Part shown: in pieces, positions 8,584 through 16,291 of the stretch | Layout: every line of letters begins with the position of its first letter | Position numbering within the stretch: the stretch's first letter is position 1 | Origin: an uncultured Bacteroides sp. | Lineage (GTDB): Bacteria > Bacteroidota > Bacteroidia > Bacteroidales > Bacteroidaceae | DNA length: 64,000 nucleotides | Assembly (NCBI GenBank): GCA_900544675.1 | Contig: UQVZ01000019.1 | Location: 1 to 64,000, forward strand | Reading direction: 5' to 3' | Made by a program: the position numbers and the translations under genes | Notes under the pieces: generated by a model | What the model was told of the DNA's origin: nothing | Databases searched by the model: none | Seen by the model: only the letters and a program-made list of their open reading frames with translations

Positions 8584-8805
8584 ATGGAAATCCATTATGT
8601 CATACAATCCCTGTTCGTCCTGGTAGGGCTGCTTGCCTTGCTAGCGGCCCTGTTCAACTGGGACTGGTTCTTCACCGCGCAGAACACCCGTTTCATCGTA
8701 GCCAATGCGGGCAGGAAACGGGCACGCTTGTTTTACGCAGCTATCGGCATATTGATGATTGCTACAGGAGTATTCTTTTTCCTTTCGGTGCAGGGTTATG
8801 TCTAA
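8584..8805 (+). CDS. Small two-helix membrane protein, immunity-17 (Imm17)-like
   Basis: The 73-residue product has two hydrophobic segments (about residues 6-25 and 48-68) around a basic loop with the pattern TRFIVANAGRKRARLFY. This layout resembles the Imm17 family of predicted polymorphic-toxin immunity proteins, which is common as a solitary gene in Bacteroides. No toxin gene is next to it; it lies between tsaE and an AraC-type regulator. The family call is from memory of the pattern, and a housekeeping membrane role is equally possible. Confidence 0.6.
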   Translation: MEIHYVIQSLFVLVGLLALLAALFNWDWFFTAQNTRFIVANAGRKRARLFYAAIGILMIATGVFFFLSVQGYV

Positions 8806-8824
8806 CTAAAAGCCTATTAGCGAA

Positions 8825-9934
8825 ATGGGAATCCTGCACTTATCAATCGAACTTGCCTTTGATTTCATCGCTTTCGTAATGGGCTGTGTGCTGATTATAC
8901 AAGCCAAAGACAATCACCTGAAATTCTACTGGGGCATCATCGCCGCTTTCATCGGTTTGTTCTTTATATGGGAAAACGTAGGTTGGCTGATGATTGTGAC
9001 CGATACGCCCGAATACCGGTTTACTTCCTTGCTCAGCATTGAAAAAATGCTGAAATGGTATGCACTTGCCAGTGTGGTATCGTTGTTTCCGATGGCTTCA
9101 CTCTATCCGGGATATTTCAACCACCTGCGATTGCTGGCTTATCTGCTCCCGCCCGTTATTCTCATCACGGTCGGCATCTGTTACCTGTCTTTCAACGGCT
9201 ATCTTACTCCCCTCTATTCACTAGACGAACTATACACCCACCTTCATGAAAGAAATGTCCGGCTGCGCTTGGCTATTTTCCTGATTTCTATCCTGTTGCC
9301 TCTTGCTTACTTTATCTATCCGCTCGCATCTAAACGGGCTTTCCGACGGATTAACCGAAATATGTACCTGTTTATCGGGTTTATGTTCCTCTTTCTAGGT
9401 ATATACATTACCTTTACATTAAATATCAACGAATTCGTATTCAACCTGTTCGGCATCGTGGCATTGATATTCACCCTTCTTTTCTCTACCTTGTATCTGT
9501 TCAAAGAGAACCCTTTTTCCGACCATATACAAATGATTGTCTCTGCCGAAGAGCAACTCCTTTCAGCTGAGGCACCTCACGCACCTCTGCCGCTTTTCAA
9601 CACAATAGACAACCACCTGAGACAGACACGCACCTTCACCGACAAAGACTACACCATCCAACACTTGGCAACCACCTTGGGCGAAAAAGAGAGAAGCGTC
9701 TCGCAAGCCATCAAAAGCGGAGGCTTCACCGGATTCCGCGAATACCTCAACTGCCTACGACTGGAACTTTTCAAGTCGCTTGCCGCCGAACATCCGGAAA
9801 AAAACATCAAAGAGTTGATGTATCTTTGCGGCTTCACATCGCGCACTACATTCTACCGTATTTTTATGGAAAAGTTCGTAATGTCTCCTACCCAATTCAT
9901 CGAAAGCCTGACAAATTCCTCTCATCAGTCCTAA
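8825..9934 (+). CDS. Membrane-bound AraC-family transcriptional regulator
   Basis: A 369-residue protein with about seven hydrophobic segments in the first 235 residues and a C-terminal AraC-type helix-turn-helix domain (about 265-365). The HTH region shows the partial sequence DYTIQHLATTLGEKERSVSQ, then FREYLNCLRLELFKSL and IKELMYLCGFTSRTTFYRIF, which is the typical second HTH. Family knowledge suggests a signal sensed in the membrane is passed to a tethered DNA-binding domain. The target is unknown. The gene directly downstream, an outer-membrane barrel behind its own promoter, is a candidate. Confidence 0.85.
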   Translation: MGILHLSIELAFDFIAFVMGCVLIIQAKDNHLKFYWGIIAAFIGLFFIWENVGWLMIVTDTPEYRFTSLLSIEKMLKWYALASVVSLFPMASLYPGYFNHLRLLAYLLPPVILITVGICYLSFNGYLTPLYSLDELYTHLHERNVRLRLAIFLISILLPLAYFIYPLASKRAFRRINRNMYLFIGFMFLFLGIYITFTLNINEFVFNLFGIVALIFTLLFSTLYLFKENPFSDHIQMIVSAEEQLLSAEAPHAPLPLFNTIDNHLRQTRTFTDKDYTIQHLATTLGEKERSVSQAIKSGGFTGFREYLNCLRLELFKSLAAEHPEKNIKELMYLCGFTSRTTFYRIFMEKFVMSPTQFIESLTNSSHQS

Positions 9935-9979
9935 AAAAGTGTCCCATTTTTATCCCATTCCCGAAATGGGACACTTTTT
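9934..9979. terminator. Strong bidirectional hairpin terminator after the AraC gene
   Basis: AAAAAGTGTCCCATTT (9934-9949) and AAATGGGACACTTTTT (9964-9979) form a perfect 16-bp stem ending in a T run. It begins within the stop codon of the regulator gene. Confidence 0.85.
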
Positions 9980-9982
9980 GTC

Positions 9983-10012
9983 TTGCTATTATTAAAAATC
10001 TCCATACATTTG
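9983..10012 (+). promoter_or_regulatory. Promoter of the outer-membrane barrel gene
   Basis: The -33 TTG (9983-9985) and -7 TACATTTG (10005-10012) are separated by 19 bases, a full match to the Bacteroidetes consensus. It gives a leader of about 95 bases before the ATG at 10114. Confidence 0.65.
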
Positions 10013-10113
10013 TATCCAAGACAAGACAAAGCGACAAACAGAACATAGCTGTTTTTTTACAGAATGGAGATGAGGTTATCCCTATAAATTTAATCTAAAA
10101 AACAACGTAATTT

Positions 10114-10665
10114 ATGAAAAAAAGTTTTTTAATCATCATTATGTCGCTTGCTGTCATAACAGGATTCGCACAAGGCAGTTGGAATGACAAAGTAAATAAA
10201 TGGAATGCAGGTATCGTCATCGGTTACGGTACAGAGGTTTCAAAACCGTCGTTCGGTATCAGAGGAGTATACGACATCCTCAATGCCATCTCCGTGGCAG
10301 GAAGCTTCAATTATTACCTGAAAGAAAGTGCCGAAGTAGAATATGCGGGTGCCGTCAGCAAGGCAGACCGCAAATGTTGGGACATCAACATTGACGGGCA
10401 TTGGAATTTCTTCTATGGCGAAGCATATAAAGTGTACGCATTGGTCGGCATCGGCTATTTCAACGCCAAGATTTCCGCATCAGCCAGCTATGCAGGCGAA
10501 GAAATAGATGGATCTATGTCGGACGGTGCCGTATCAGGCAACTTCGGTATCGGCGGTCAATATAACTTCAACGAGAACTGGGGAGCCGCGTTCGAGGCAA
10601 AATATCAAGTTTTCAGCGGAACTGGTCAGTTCGTTCCTGCTCTTTCCGTTATGTATAGATTCTAA
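10114..10665 (+). CDS. Outer-membrane beta-barrel (porin-like) protein
   Basis: A 183-residue protein with a signal peptide (residues 1-19, …AVITGFAQG). Alternating amphipathic strands follow: WNAGIVIGYGTEV, FGIRGVYDILNAISVAGSFNYYL, CWDINIDGHWNFFY, YKVYALVGIGYFNAKI, GNFGIGGQYNFNENWGAAFEAKYQVF. It ends in SVMYRF, the C-terminal aromatic signature of outer-membrane barrels. Length and pattern fit an 8-stranded OmpA/OmpW-like barrel without a peptidoglycan domain. Function is unknown. It has its own promoter and two hairpins after the stop, so it is probably monocistronic. Confidence 0.85.
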   Translation: MKKSFLIIIMSLAVITGFAQGSWNDKVNKWNAGIVIGYGTEVSKPSFGIRGVYDILNAISVAGSFNYYLKESAEVEYAGAVSKADRKCWDINIDGHWNFFYGEAYKVYALVGIGYFNAKISASASYAGEEIDGSMSDGAVSGNFGIGGQYNFNENWGAAFEAKYQVFSGTGQFVPALSVMYRF

Positions 10666-10680
10666 AAATTCTCTCCTAAA

Positions 10681-10766
10681 TTCAATCATCCGACCTCATC
10701 TTTCTCTACAAGTAATAAAGGATGATTGAAAAACAGGCGGTCGGTAACTGACGTACCCGGCCGCCT
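10681..10766. terminator. Two consecutive hairpins after the barrel gene
   Basis: TTCAATCATCC (10681-10691) pairs with GGATGATTGAA (10720-10730). Immediately after, AGGCGGTCGG (10735-10744) pairs with CCGGCCGCCT (10757-10766) with one G-T wobble. They follow the stop codon by 15 bases and probably end the transcript. Neither has a long T run. Confidence 0.6.
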
Positions 10767-10815
10767 ATACTAGTATCCCCCACTTTCAAACTCTACCTTC
10801 TGCCAGACAGAATTA

Positions 10816-10986
10816 GAGCCTGTTTAAATTTTGAATTAAATTCTTTATTCAGTTTCTTTTGAGCTTCTTTTTGGTCTGTTTTCCTCTTTTTATTCGTCAC
10901 ATAGCCCGCTATGCTCCTCGTAAAAACAGAAAAACATCCTCAAAAACAATTCTCAAAATAATACCGAACAAAATTTAAACAGGCTC
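10816..10986. mobile_element. MITE, copy 1 (171 bp), with TTA target duplication
   Basis: A non-coding element bounded by inverted repeats GAGCCTGTTTAAATTTTG and its reverse complement, flanked by the 3-bp direct repeat TTA (10813-10815 and 10987-10989). The interior folds into a long imperfect hairpin whose tip is CATAGC-CC-GCTATG. A second copy lies at 36764-36936. TNA target duplications and GAGCC termini resemble the IS1031 group of the IS5 family, so a related transposase may move it; none is encoded in this window. It sits just upstream of the promoter of the next gene. Confidence 0.85.
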
Positions 10987-11029
10987 TTAGGTTTTTCCGA
11001 TTTTATTTCCTCTTTTCCATTTTTTTATT

Positions 11030-11037
11030 TACATTTG
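11030..11037 (+). promoter_or_regulatory. -7 promoter box of the CMP-kinase-like gene
   Basis: TACATTTG matches TAnnTTTG exactly, 41 bases before the start codon. A clear -33 TTG is missing. The MITE ends only 44 bases upstream and could influence this promoter. Confidence 0.45.
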
Positions 11038-11077
11038 CTCTAATCATAATCAATAACCTTTTAAAAACAGAAGCGTT

Positions 11078-11710
11078 ATGAACGAGCATTTTGTAATCAA
11101 TCTCGGCCGGCAATTAGGAAGCGGCGGAAAAGAAATCGGAGAGAAACTAGCAAAAGATTTGGGCATTGCCTTTTATGATAAAGAACTGATTAATCTTGCC
11201 TCAAAAGAAAGCGGGCTGTGCAAAGAGTTCTTTGAGAAAGCCGATGAAAAGGCTTCGCAAAGCCTGCTGGGAGGATTGTTCGGTACACGGTTCCCTTTCA
11301 TTACCGAAGGAGCCTATCCCTATAATTCGTACCTAAGCAATGATTCGCTATTCAAGATACAAAGCGATGTCATCCGTCACCTTGCCGAGAAACAATCGTG
11401 TCTCTTCGTAGGCCGATGTGCCGACTATGTGCTTCGCGACCATCCGCGATGTGCCAACGTATTCGTGTCGGCTTCGCCCCAAGCACGCATCGAACGGCTG
11501 ACCAAACGATTGAACATCAGCGAAGACAAAGCGGAAGAAGTGATGGAAAAAGCGGACAAGAAACGTTCTTCCTATTATAATTACTACAGTTACAACACAT
11601 GGGGAGCCGCCGCTACCTACCACCTCTGCATCGACTCGTCGGTACTAGGCATCGACGGCACGGTAGACTTCATCAAGCAATTCGTCAAGATGAAACTTCA
11701 ACTTCCCTAA
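11078..11710 (+). CDS. Cytidylate kinase-like family protein
   Basis: A 210-residue P-loop-type protein of the cytidylate-kinase-like family. It starts with NLGRQLGSGGKEIGEKLAKDLG, which is the nucleotide-binding region with a degenerate Walker A. FYDKELINLASKESGL follows, then CLFVGRCADYVL and VFVSASPQARIERL. A tyrosine-rich stretch (RSSYYNYYSYNTWG) and LCIDSSVLGIDGTVDFI close the chain, as in other members. True cytidylate kinase (Cmk) is usually a separate gene, so the substrate here is open. The phosphoesterase gene begins 12 bases after the stop, suggesting a two-gene unit. Confidence 0.85.
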   Translation: MNEHFVINLGRQLGSGGKEIGEKLAKDLGIAFYDKELINLASKESGLCKEFFEKADEKASQSLLGGLFGTRFPFITEGAYPYNSYLSNDSLFKIQSDVIRHLAEKQSCLFVGRCADYVLRDHPRCANVFVSASPQARIERLTKRLNISEDKAEEVMEKADKKRSSYYNYYSYNTWGAAATYHLCIDSSVLGIDGTVDFIKQFVKMKLQLP

Positions 11711-11722
11711 CTCCATACAGCC

Positions 11723-12214
11723 ATGACGCGAATAGGACTCTTATCGGACACACACGGCTATTGGGACGAACGCTACCTGCAATATTTTGAGTCGTGTGAC
11801 GAGATATGGCACGCAGGAGATATCGGCTCAATGGATATTGTCCGACGGCTGGAAGCATTCCGCCCCCTACGTGCCGTATATGGGAATATCGACGGGCAAG
11901 ACATCCGACTTTGCTTTCCCGAAATCAACCGTTTCACCCTCGACGGAGCCGATATCCTTATCAAGCACATCGGAGGGTATCCGGGTAAATACGACCGGTC
12001 GGTACGGGATATCCTACTTGCGCATCCGCCCCAATTGTTCATTAGCGGCCACTCGCACATCCTGAAAGTAAAATACGATACCCAATTAGGCTTACTACAT
12101 ATCAATCCGGGCGCGGCTGGGAAATATGGATGGCATACCGTACGCACATTGATACGTTTTTCCATCGACCAGGGAAACTTTTCTGACCTAGAAGTAATAG
12201 AATTAAACGGGTAA
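11723..12214 (+). CDS. Metallophosphoesterase (YfcE/MJ0936-like)
   Basis: A 163-residue calcineurin-like phosphoesterase with the full set of metal motifs: LLSDTHGYWD near the N-terminus (D-x-H), WHAGDIGS (GD), YGNIDGQ (GN[D/H]-type), IKHIGGYPG, and FISGHSHILK (GHxH). It should bind two divalent metals and hydrolyse phosphodiesters. The family includes YfcE, but the natural substrate is unknown. It is tightly spaced after the CMP-kinase-like gene. Confidence 0.88.
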   Translation: MTRIGLLSDTHGYWDERYLQYFESCDEIWHAGDIGSMDIVRRLEAFRPLRAVYGNIDGQDIRLCFPEINRFTLDGADILIKHIGGYPGKYDRSVRDILLAHPPQLFISGHSHILKVKYDTQLGLLHINPGAAGKYGWHTVRTLIRFSIDQGNFSDLEVIELNG

Positions 12215-12221
12215 TGCTTGT

Positions 12222-12248
12222 TTGATTAAAAAATCTTTCCGAAATTTG
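12222..12248 (+). promoter_or_regulatory. Possible promoter of rfbB
   Basis: TTG (12222-12224) and GAAATTTG (12241-12248) are 16 bases apart. The -7 box has one mismatch to TAnnTTTG, so the call is tentative. The ATG of rfbB follows 23 bases later. Confidence 0.35.
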
Positions 12249-12271
12249 CACCGCGAAAATAAAGTAACATT

Positions 12272-13411
12272 ATGAAAACCTATTTAGTTACAGGAGCTGC
12301 CGGATTTATCGGTGCCAATTATATAAAATACATACTCGCTAAACACGAAGATATACGAATCGTTGTACTGGATGCCTTGACCTATGCGGGCAATCTTGCC
12401 ACTATTGCCAAAGACATCGATGACGAGCGTTGCTATTTTATCAAAGGAAATATCTGCGACCGTAACCTGGCAGACCAATTATTCTCGGAATACAAATTTG
12501 ATTACATCATCAATTTTGCCGCCGAAAGCCACGTAGACCGCAGCATTGAAAACCCTCAATTGTTCTTGGAAACAAACATCCTGGGTACACAAAACCTGCT
12601 GGATGCCGCACGCCGTGCCTGGGTGACCGGTAAAGACGAACAGGGATACCCGACATGGAGACGCGATGTGCGTTTCCATCAGGTATCGACCGACGAGGTG
12701 TATGGCTCGCTGGGGAATGAAGGCTTCTTCACCGAAGAAACCCCTTTGTGCCCGCACAGCCCGTACAGCGCATCGAAAGCCAGTGCCGACTTCATCACCC
12801 TTGCTTATCGCGACACGTATAAGATGCCGGTAACGATTACCCGTTGTTCGAACAACTACGGTCCATATCAGTTCCCTGAAAAACTGATTCCGCTGGTCAT
12901 TAAGAACATTCTTGAAGGCAAACGCCTGCCTGTATATGGCAAGGGAACCAACGTACGCGACTGGCTGTACGTAGAAGACCATTGCAAAGCTATCGACCTG
13001 GTAGTGCGCAACGGAAAGAACGGCGAGGTGTACAATGTAGGAGGACACAATGAAAAACAGAATATCGAAATCGTCCACCTGATTATCGACACCATACGCC
13101 GGATAATGGAGGCGGAACCCGAATACCGGAAAATGCTGAAGAAAAAAGAGACGGACGGAAACGGTCAAATCAAAATAGACTGGATAAACGAATCGCTGAT
13201 TACGTTTGTAAAAGACCGCCTGGGACACGACCAGCGTTATGCCATCGACCCTGCCAAAATTACGCGTGACTTAGGTTGGGAACCGGAAACCAAATTCGAG
13301 GATGGTATTGTAAAAACCGTAAAATGGTATCTCGACAATCAAGACTGGGTGAAAAACGTCACCAGCGGCGATTATCAGAACTACTACGAAAACATGTACA
13401 AAAACAAATAA
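12272..13411 (+). CDS. rfbB: dTDP-glucose 4,6-dehydratase
   Basis: A 379-residue extended short-chain dehydrogenase that makes dTDP-4-keto-6-deoxyglucose for deoxysugar (for example rhamnose) synthesis. It shows the Rossmann motif TGAAGFIGANY (residues 7-17), FAAESHVDRSIENP, the substrate-binding region VSTDEVYGSLG, the catalytic YSASKASAD (Y-x3-K) and TRCSNNYGPYQFPEKLIPL. NVRDWLYVEDHCKAI and a C-terminal DLGWEPETKFEDGI follow. It is slightly longer than the E. coli protein owing to an insert around residues 285-315. No rmlA, rmlC or rmlD lies next to it. Confidence 0.94.
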   Translation: MKTYLVTGAAGFIGANYIKYILAKHEDIRIVVLDALTYAGNLATIAKDIDDERCYFIKGNICDRNLADQLFSEYKFDYIINFAAESHVDRSIENPQLFLETNILGTQNLLDAARRAWVTGKDEQGYPTWRRDVRFHQVSTDEVYGSLGNEGFFTEETPLCPHSPYSASKASADFITLAYRDTYKMPVTITRCSNNYGPYQFPEKLIPLVIKNILEGKRLPVYGKGTNVRDWLYVEDHCKAIDLVVRNGKNGEVYNVGGHNEKQNIEIVHLIIDTIRRIMEAEPEYRKMLKKKETDGNGQIKIDWINESLITFVKDRLGHDQRYAIDPAKITRDLGWEPETKFEDGIVKTVKWYLDNQDWVKNVTSGDYQNYYENMYKNK

Positions 13412-13483
13412 ATGAAGAATGAAGAATTAAGAATGAAGAGCAGGGAGTGCCTTATTCTTCATTCTTAGTTCTTCATTCTTCAT
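13412..13483. repeat. Family A hairpin between convergent rfbB and thrC
   Basis: Arms at 13412-13439 (ATGAAGAATGAAGAATTAAG…) and 13456-13483 are reverse complements with one or two mismatches, around a 16-base loop. Located between converging genes, it can end transcription from both sides. Confidence 0.7.
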
Positions 13484-13504
13484 TTATTTAGTTCTTCATT
13501 TACT

Positions 13505-14806
13505 TTATTTTCCCATCAGGTATGCCTTGAACGAGGCGAAGTCTTTCGACATCGGGACGCTCTGCTTCGTTCCGCGCATAAATGCCTGAAGCTTTTCGGG
13601 TATGACCACTTTCGTGCCGATAATGGCTTCTACCGTCTGCAAGAACTTGGCGGGATGCGCCGTTTCGAGGAACACGCCTGTTTCGCCGGGCTGCAAGCCT
13701 TCTGCCAGCGCACGATAACCGCACGCGCCGTGAGGGTCGAGCAAGTAACCCGTCTCTTCGTAAGTTTTCTGCACGGTCTCCCGAATCTGCTCGTCGGTAT
13801 AGGTTTCTCCGCTGATTTCGCCCGAAATAGCTTTGTGGCTTCCGCCATACAAATCCAGGATACGGGCAAAGTTGCTGGGGTCGCCCACATCCATCGCATT
13901 GGCAATCGTAGCCACCGAAGGACGTGGCGAATACACACCCGTCTTCAGGTATTGGTAGAATATATCGTTGCGGTTATTGGCCGCGATGAAGCGTTTCACC
14001 GGAAGCCCCATCCGCTTGCCGAATAGACCTGCCGTGATGTTTCCGAAGTTCCCGCTCGGCACGCAGATGACTAGGTTATCCGCCTTGCCCAACTTCTTCA
14101 TCTGGGCATACGCGTAAAAGTAATAAAAAGCTTGCGGCAAGAAGCGCGCCACATTGATCGAATTGGCGGAAGTCAGCTGCATATGGGCGTTCAGGTCCTT
14201 GTCCATGAAGGCATTCTTCACCAGCGCCTGACAATCGTCAAACGTGCCGTCCACCTCGATGGCGGTGATATTCTGCCCCAGCGTGGTGAACTGCTTCTCC
14301 TGAATCTCGCTCACCTTACCCTTGGGATAGAGCACATATACGTGAATGCCTTCCACGCCCAGAAAACCGTTTGCCACGGCACTGCCCGTATCGCCCGAAG
14401 TGGCGACCAGCACATTCACCTGCTTCTTCCCTTCCTTGCGGATGAAATACCCCAGCAAGCGCGCCATAAAACGTCCGCCTACATCCTTAAACGCCAACGT
14501 AGGGCCGTGGAACAGCTCCAGCGAATAGATATTGTCTTTCACCTTCACCACCGGCGTGTCGAAGCTCAGGGTGTCATATACAATCTGTTTCAAGACATCC
14601 GCGGGCACATCTTCGCCAAAGAAGGCGTCGGCCACGCGATAAGCGATTTCCTGAAACGAAAGGTTTGCTATCTCGTCATAGAACGATGGGGGCAAGGGCT
14701 TTATCGCGCGAGGCATATACAGCCCCTTGTCGCCCGCCAGGCCGCGCACCACCGCCTCTTCCAGCGTGGCGTCCGAAGCCTGCTTGTTTGTACTGTAATA
14801 TTTCAT
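13505..14806 (-). CDS. thrC: Threonine synthase
   Basis: A 433-residue PLP enzyme turning O-phosphohomoserine into threonine, the last step of the pathway. It starts MKYYSTNKQASDATLEEAV and shows the GDKGLYMPR motif. The PLP lysine lies in GPTLAFKDVGGRF (about residue 111). VATSGDTGSAVANGF binds the PLP phosphate and VPSGNFGNITAGLFG is the second conserved loop. It is the last gene of the leftward thrA - mutase-like gene - thrC operon, 22 bases after the middle gene. A strong hairpin repeat follows the stop. Confidence 0.95.
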   Translation of the reverse strand: MKYYSTNKQASDATLEEAVVRGLAGDKGLYMPRAIKPLPPSFYDEIANLSFQEIAYRVADAFFGEDVPADVLKQIVYDTLSFDTPVVKVKDNIYSLELFHGPTLAFKDVGGRFMARLLGYFIRKEGKKQVNVLVATSGDTGSAVANGFLGVEGIHVYVLYPKGKVSEIQEKQFTTLGQNITAIEVDGTFDDCQALVKNAFMDKDLNAHMQLTSANSINVARFLPQAFYYFYAYAQMKKLGKADNLVICVPSGNFGNITAGLFGKRMGLPVKRFIAANNRNDIFYQYLKTGVYSPRPSVATIANAMDVGDPSNFARILDLYGGSHKAISGEISGETYTDEQIRETVQKTYEETGYLLDPHGACGYRALAEGLQPGETGVFLETAHPAKFLQTVEAIIGTKVVIPEKLQAFMRGTKQSVPMSKDFASFKAYLMGK

Positions 14807-14828
14807 AATTCCATTTTTGATTTGGGGT

Positions 14829-16043
14829 TCAATCTATCTGCATGAATAGGTTCATAAACTCGTCTTTCTCCAAGGTGCCGTATCCGCCTTTTTGACAAGA
14901 CACCTCGTCGTATGTCTGCACTCCGTCGGGTTCGATACCGGGGTAATAGATAAGGAAAGGTATCGGCTCTGCCGTGTGCGTGCGGAGCTCGCAGGGCGTG
15001 GGATGGTCGGGAAGCACCGCTATCGCCACCGGCTCGTCCCAGTCTTTCACCGCTTCCCAGATGGGGCCCACGGCCCGGCTGTCCAGGTATTCGATGGTCT
15101 TCAGCTTCAGGGAGACATCCCCTTCGTGTCCTGCCTCGTCGCTGGCCTCGATATGCAGGTAAACGAAATCATCGGTCTTCAGGGCGTCGATGACCGCTTG
15201 CGCCTTTCCCTCGTAGTTGGTGTTATACAGGCCCGTAGCGCCCTCCACATCGATGCACCGAAGCCCCGCATACCTGCCAATGCCCCGTATCAGGTCGACC
15301 GCCGTAATGACCGAGCCTTTATGGATGGACGGATATTTCTTTGCCAGCGGCTCCATCCGCGGACGATAGCCGGGACTCCAAGGCCAGATGCTGTTGGCAG
15401 GGTCTTTCCCCTCGCTCACGCGCTTTTGGTTGAGCGGATGTGCCGCCAGTATTTCCTGTGATTTCAGAATCAAACCGTTCAGCAGGTCAGCCGTCTCCTG
15501 CGCTTCGGGACAAAGGGCCTTCACCAGATTCGGACGGAAGGGCTGCAACGGAATGTCGTGGGGCGGCACGCAAGCCAAGCGCTTGTCTCCTCCCTTCACC
15601 ACCAGCAAGTGACGGTATTGCACGCCGGTATAAAAGTGGATGCGATCGGATCCCAACCGTTCTTCGAGGGTCCGAATCAGTTCATCAGCTTCTTCGGTGG
15701 TGATATGCCCTGCCGAATGGTTTTTCAGGATATCCCCTTCCACGCAAACCAGGTTGCAGCGCATAGCCATATCGTCGGGTTCCAAGTCGACCCCGATGCT
15801 GGCCGCCTCCAGCACGCCTCTTCCCTCGTAAACCGTAGGAAGGTCGTATCCCATGACCGACATGTTTGCCACCTCGCTACCCGGATGGAAGCCGTCGGCC
15901 ACGGTCTTCAGCATACCGGTACGCCCCATCCGCGCCAGCATATCCATATACGGCGTATGGGCATATTGCAACAATGTTTTATTTCCCAGCGAAGGAACAG
16001 CCCAATCCGCCATTCCATCTCCTAATATGATAAGATGTTTCAT
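14829..16043 (-). CDS. apgM: Phosphoglycerate-mutase-like protein, proposed homoserine kinase
   Basis: A 404-residue alkaline-phosphatase-superfamily protein close to the archaeal-type cofactor-independent phosphoglycerate mutase (ApgM). It has the metal motif ILGDGMADW at the N-terminus, EVANMSVMGYDL with the active-site serine, SAGHITTEEADEL, YLHIEASDEAGHEGDV and AVLPDHPTPCELRTHTA. It lies between thrA and thrC where a homoserine kinase is needed and no ThrB is seen. A subfamily with this location has been proposed to phosphorylate homoserine, and that role is more likely here than glycolysis. The start at MKHLIILGDGM was chosen because the upstream in-frame residues are translated intergenic repeats. 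Confidence 0.85.
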   Translation of the reverse strand: MKHLIILGDGMADWAVPSLGNKTLLQYAHTPYMDMLARMGRTGMLKTVADGFHPGSEVANMSVMGYDLPTVYEGRGVLEAASIGVDLEPDDMAMRCNLVCVEGDILKNHSAGHITTEEADELIRTLEERLGSDRIHFYTGVQYRHLLVVKGGDKRLACVPPHDIPLQPFRPNLVKALCPEAQETADLLNGLILKSQEILAAHPLNQKRVSEGKDPANSIWPWSPGYRPRMEPLAKKYPSIHKGSVITAVDLIRGIGRYAGLRCIDVEGATGLYNTNYEGKAQAVIDALKTDDFVYLHIEASDEAGHEGDVSLKLKTIEYLDSRAVGPIWEAVKDWDEPVAIAVLPDHPTPCELRTHTAEPIPFLIYYPGIEPDGVQTYDEVSCQKGGYGTLEKDEFMNLFMQID

Positions 16044-16291
16044 TGGTTTTTGTTTTTTAGTTGACAAGGTATCAGTTGACGAGTTGACAAGGTTTTCTTC
16101 ACCACAGATTTCACAGATTAAAAAATTTATTTCTCTGTGCCTCTGTGTCTCTGTGTTTTTTCTATCTGAATACATCAGCAGAACTATTGGCTTTAACTCC
16201 TAACGAAGCGAAGCGGAGTGATAACTTCTCTAACTCCTTTAACTCCTGATTACAAAAGCCTTGTCAACTTGTCAACTGATTTCCTCGTCAA
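16044..16291. repeat. Nested intergenic repeats between thrA and apgM (families C, B, D)
   Basis: Family C arms AGTTGACAAGGTATCAG… (about 16059-16095) and CCTTGTCAACTTGTCAACTG… (about 16259-16293) enclose a family B block (CACCACAGATTTCACAGATT at 16100-16119, CTCTGTGCCTCTGTGTCTCTG at about 16134-16154) and a family D block (TTTAACTCCTAACGAAGCG… at 16193-16248). There is no supportable gene. The block lies inside the thr operon. Confidence 0.65.

Noticed and set aside
12272..13411. rfbB as part of a surface polysaccharide cluster
   Set aside because: No glycosyltransferases or other rml genes lie near; it stands alone before the thr operon.
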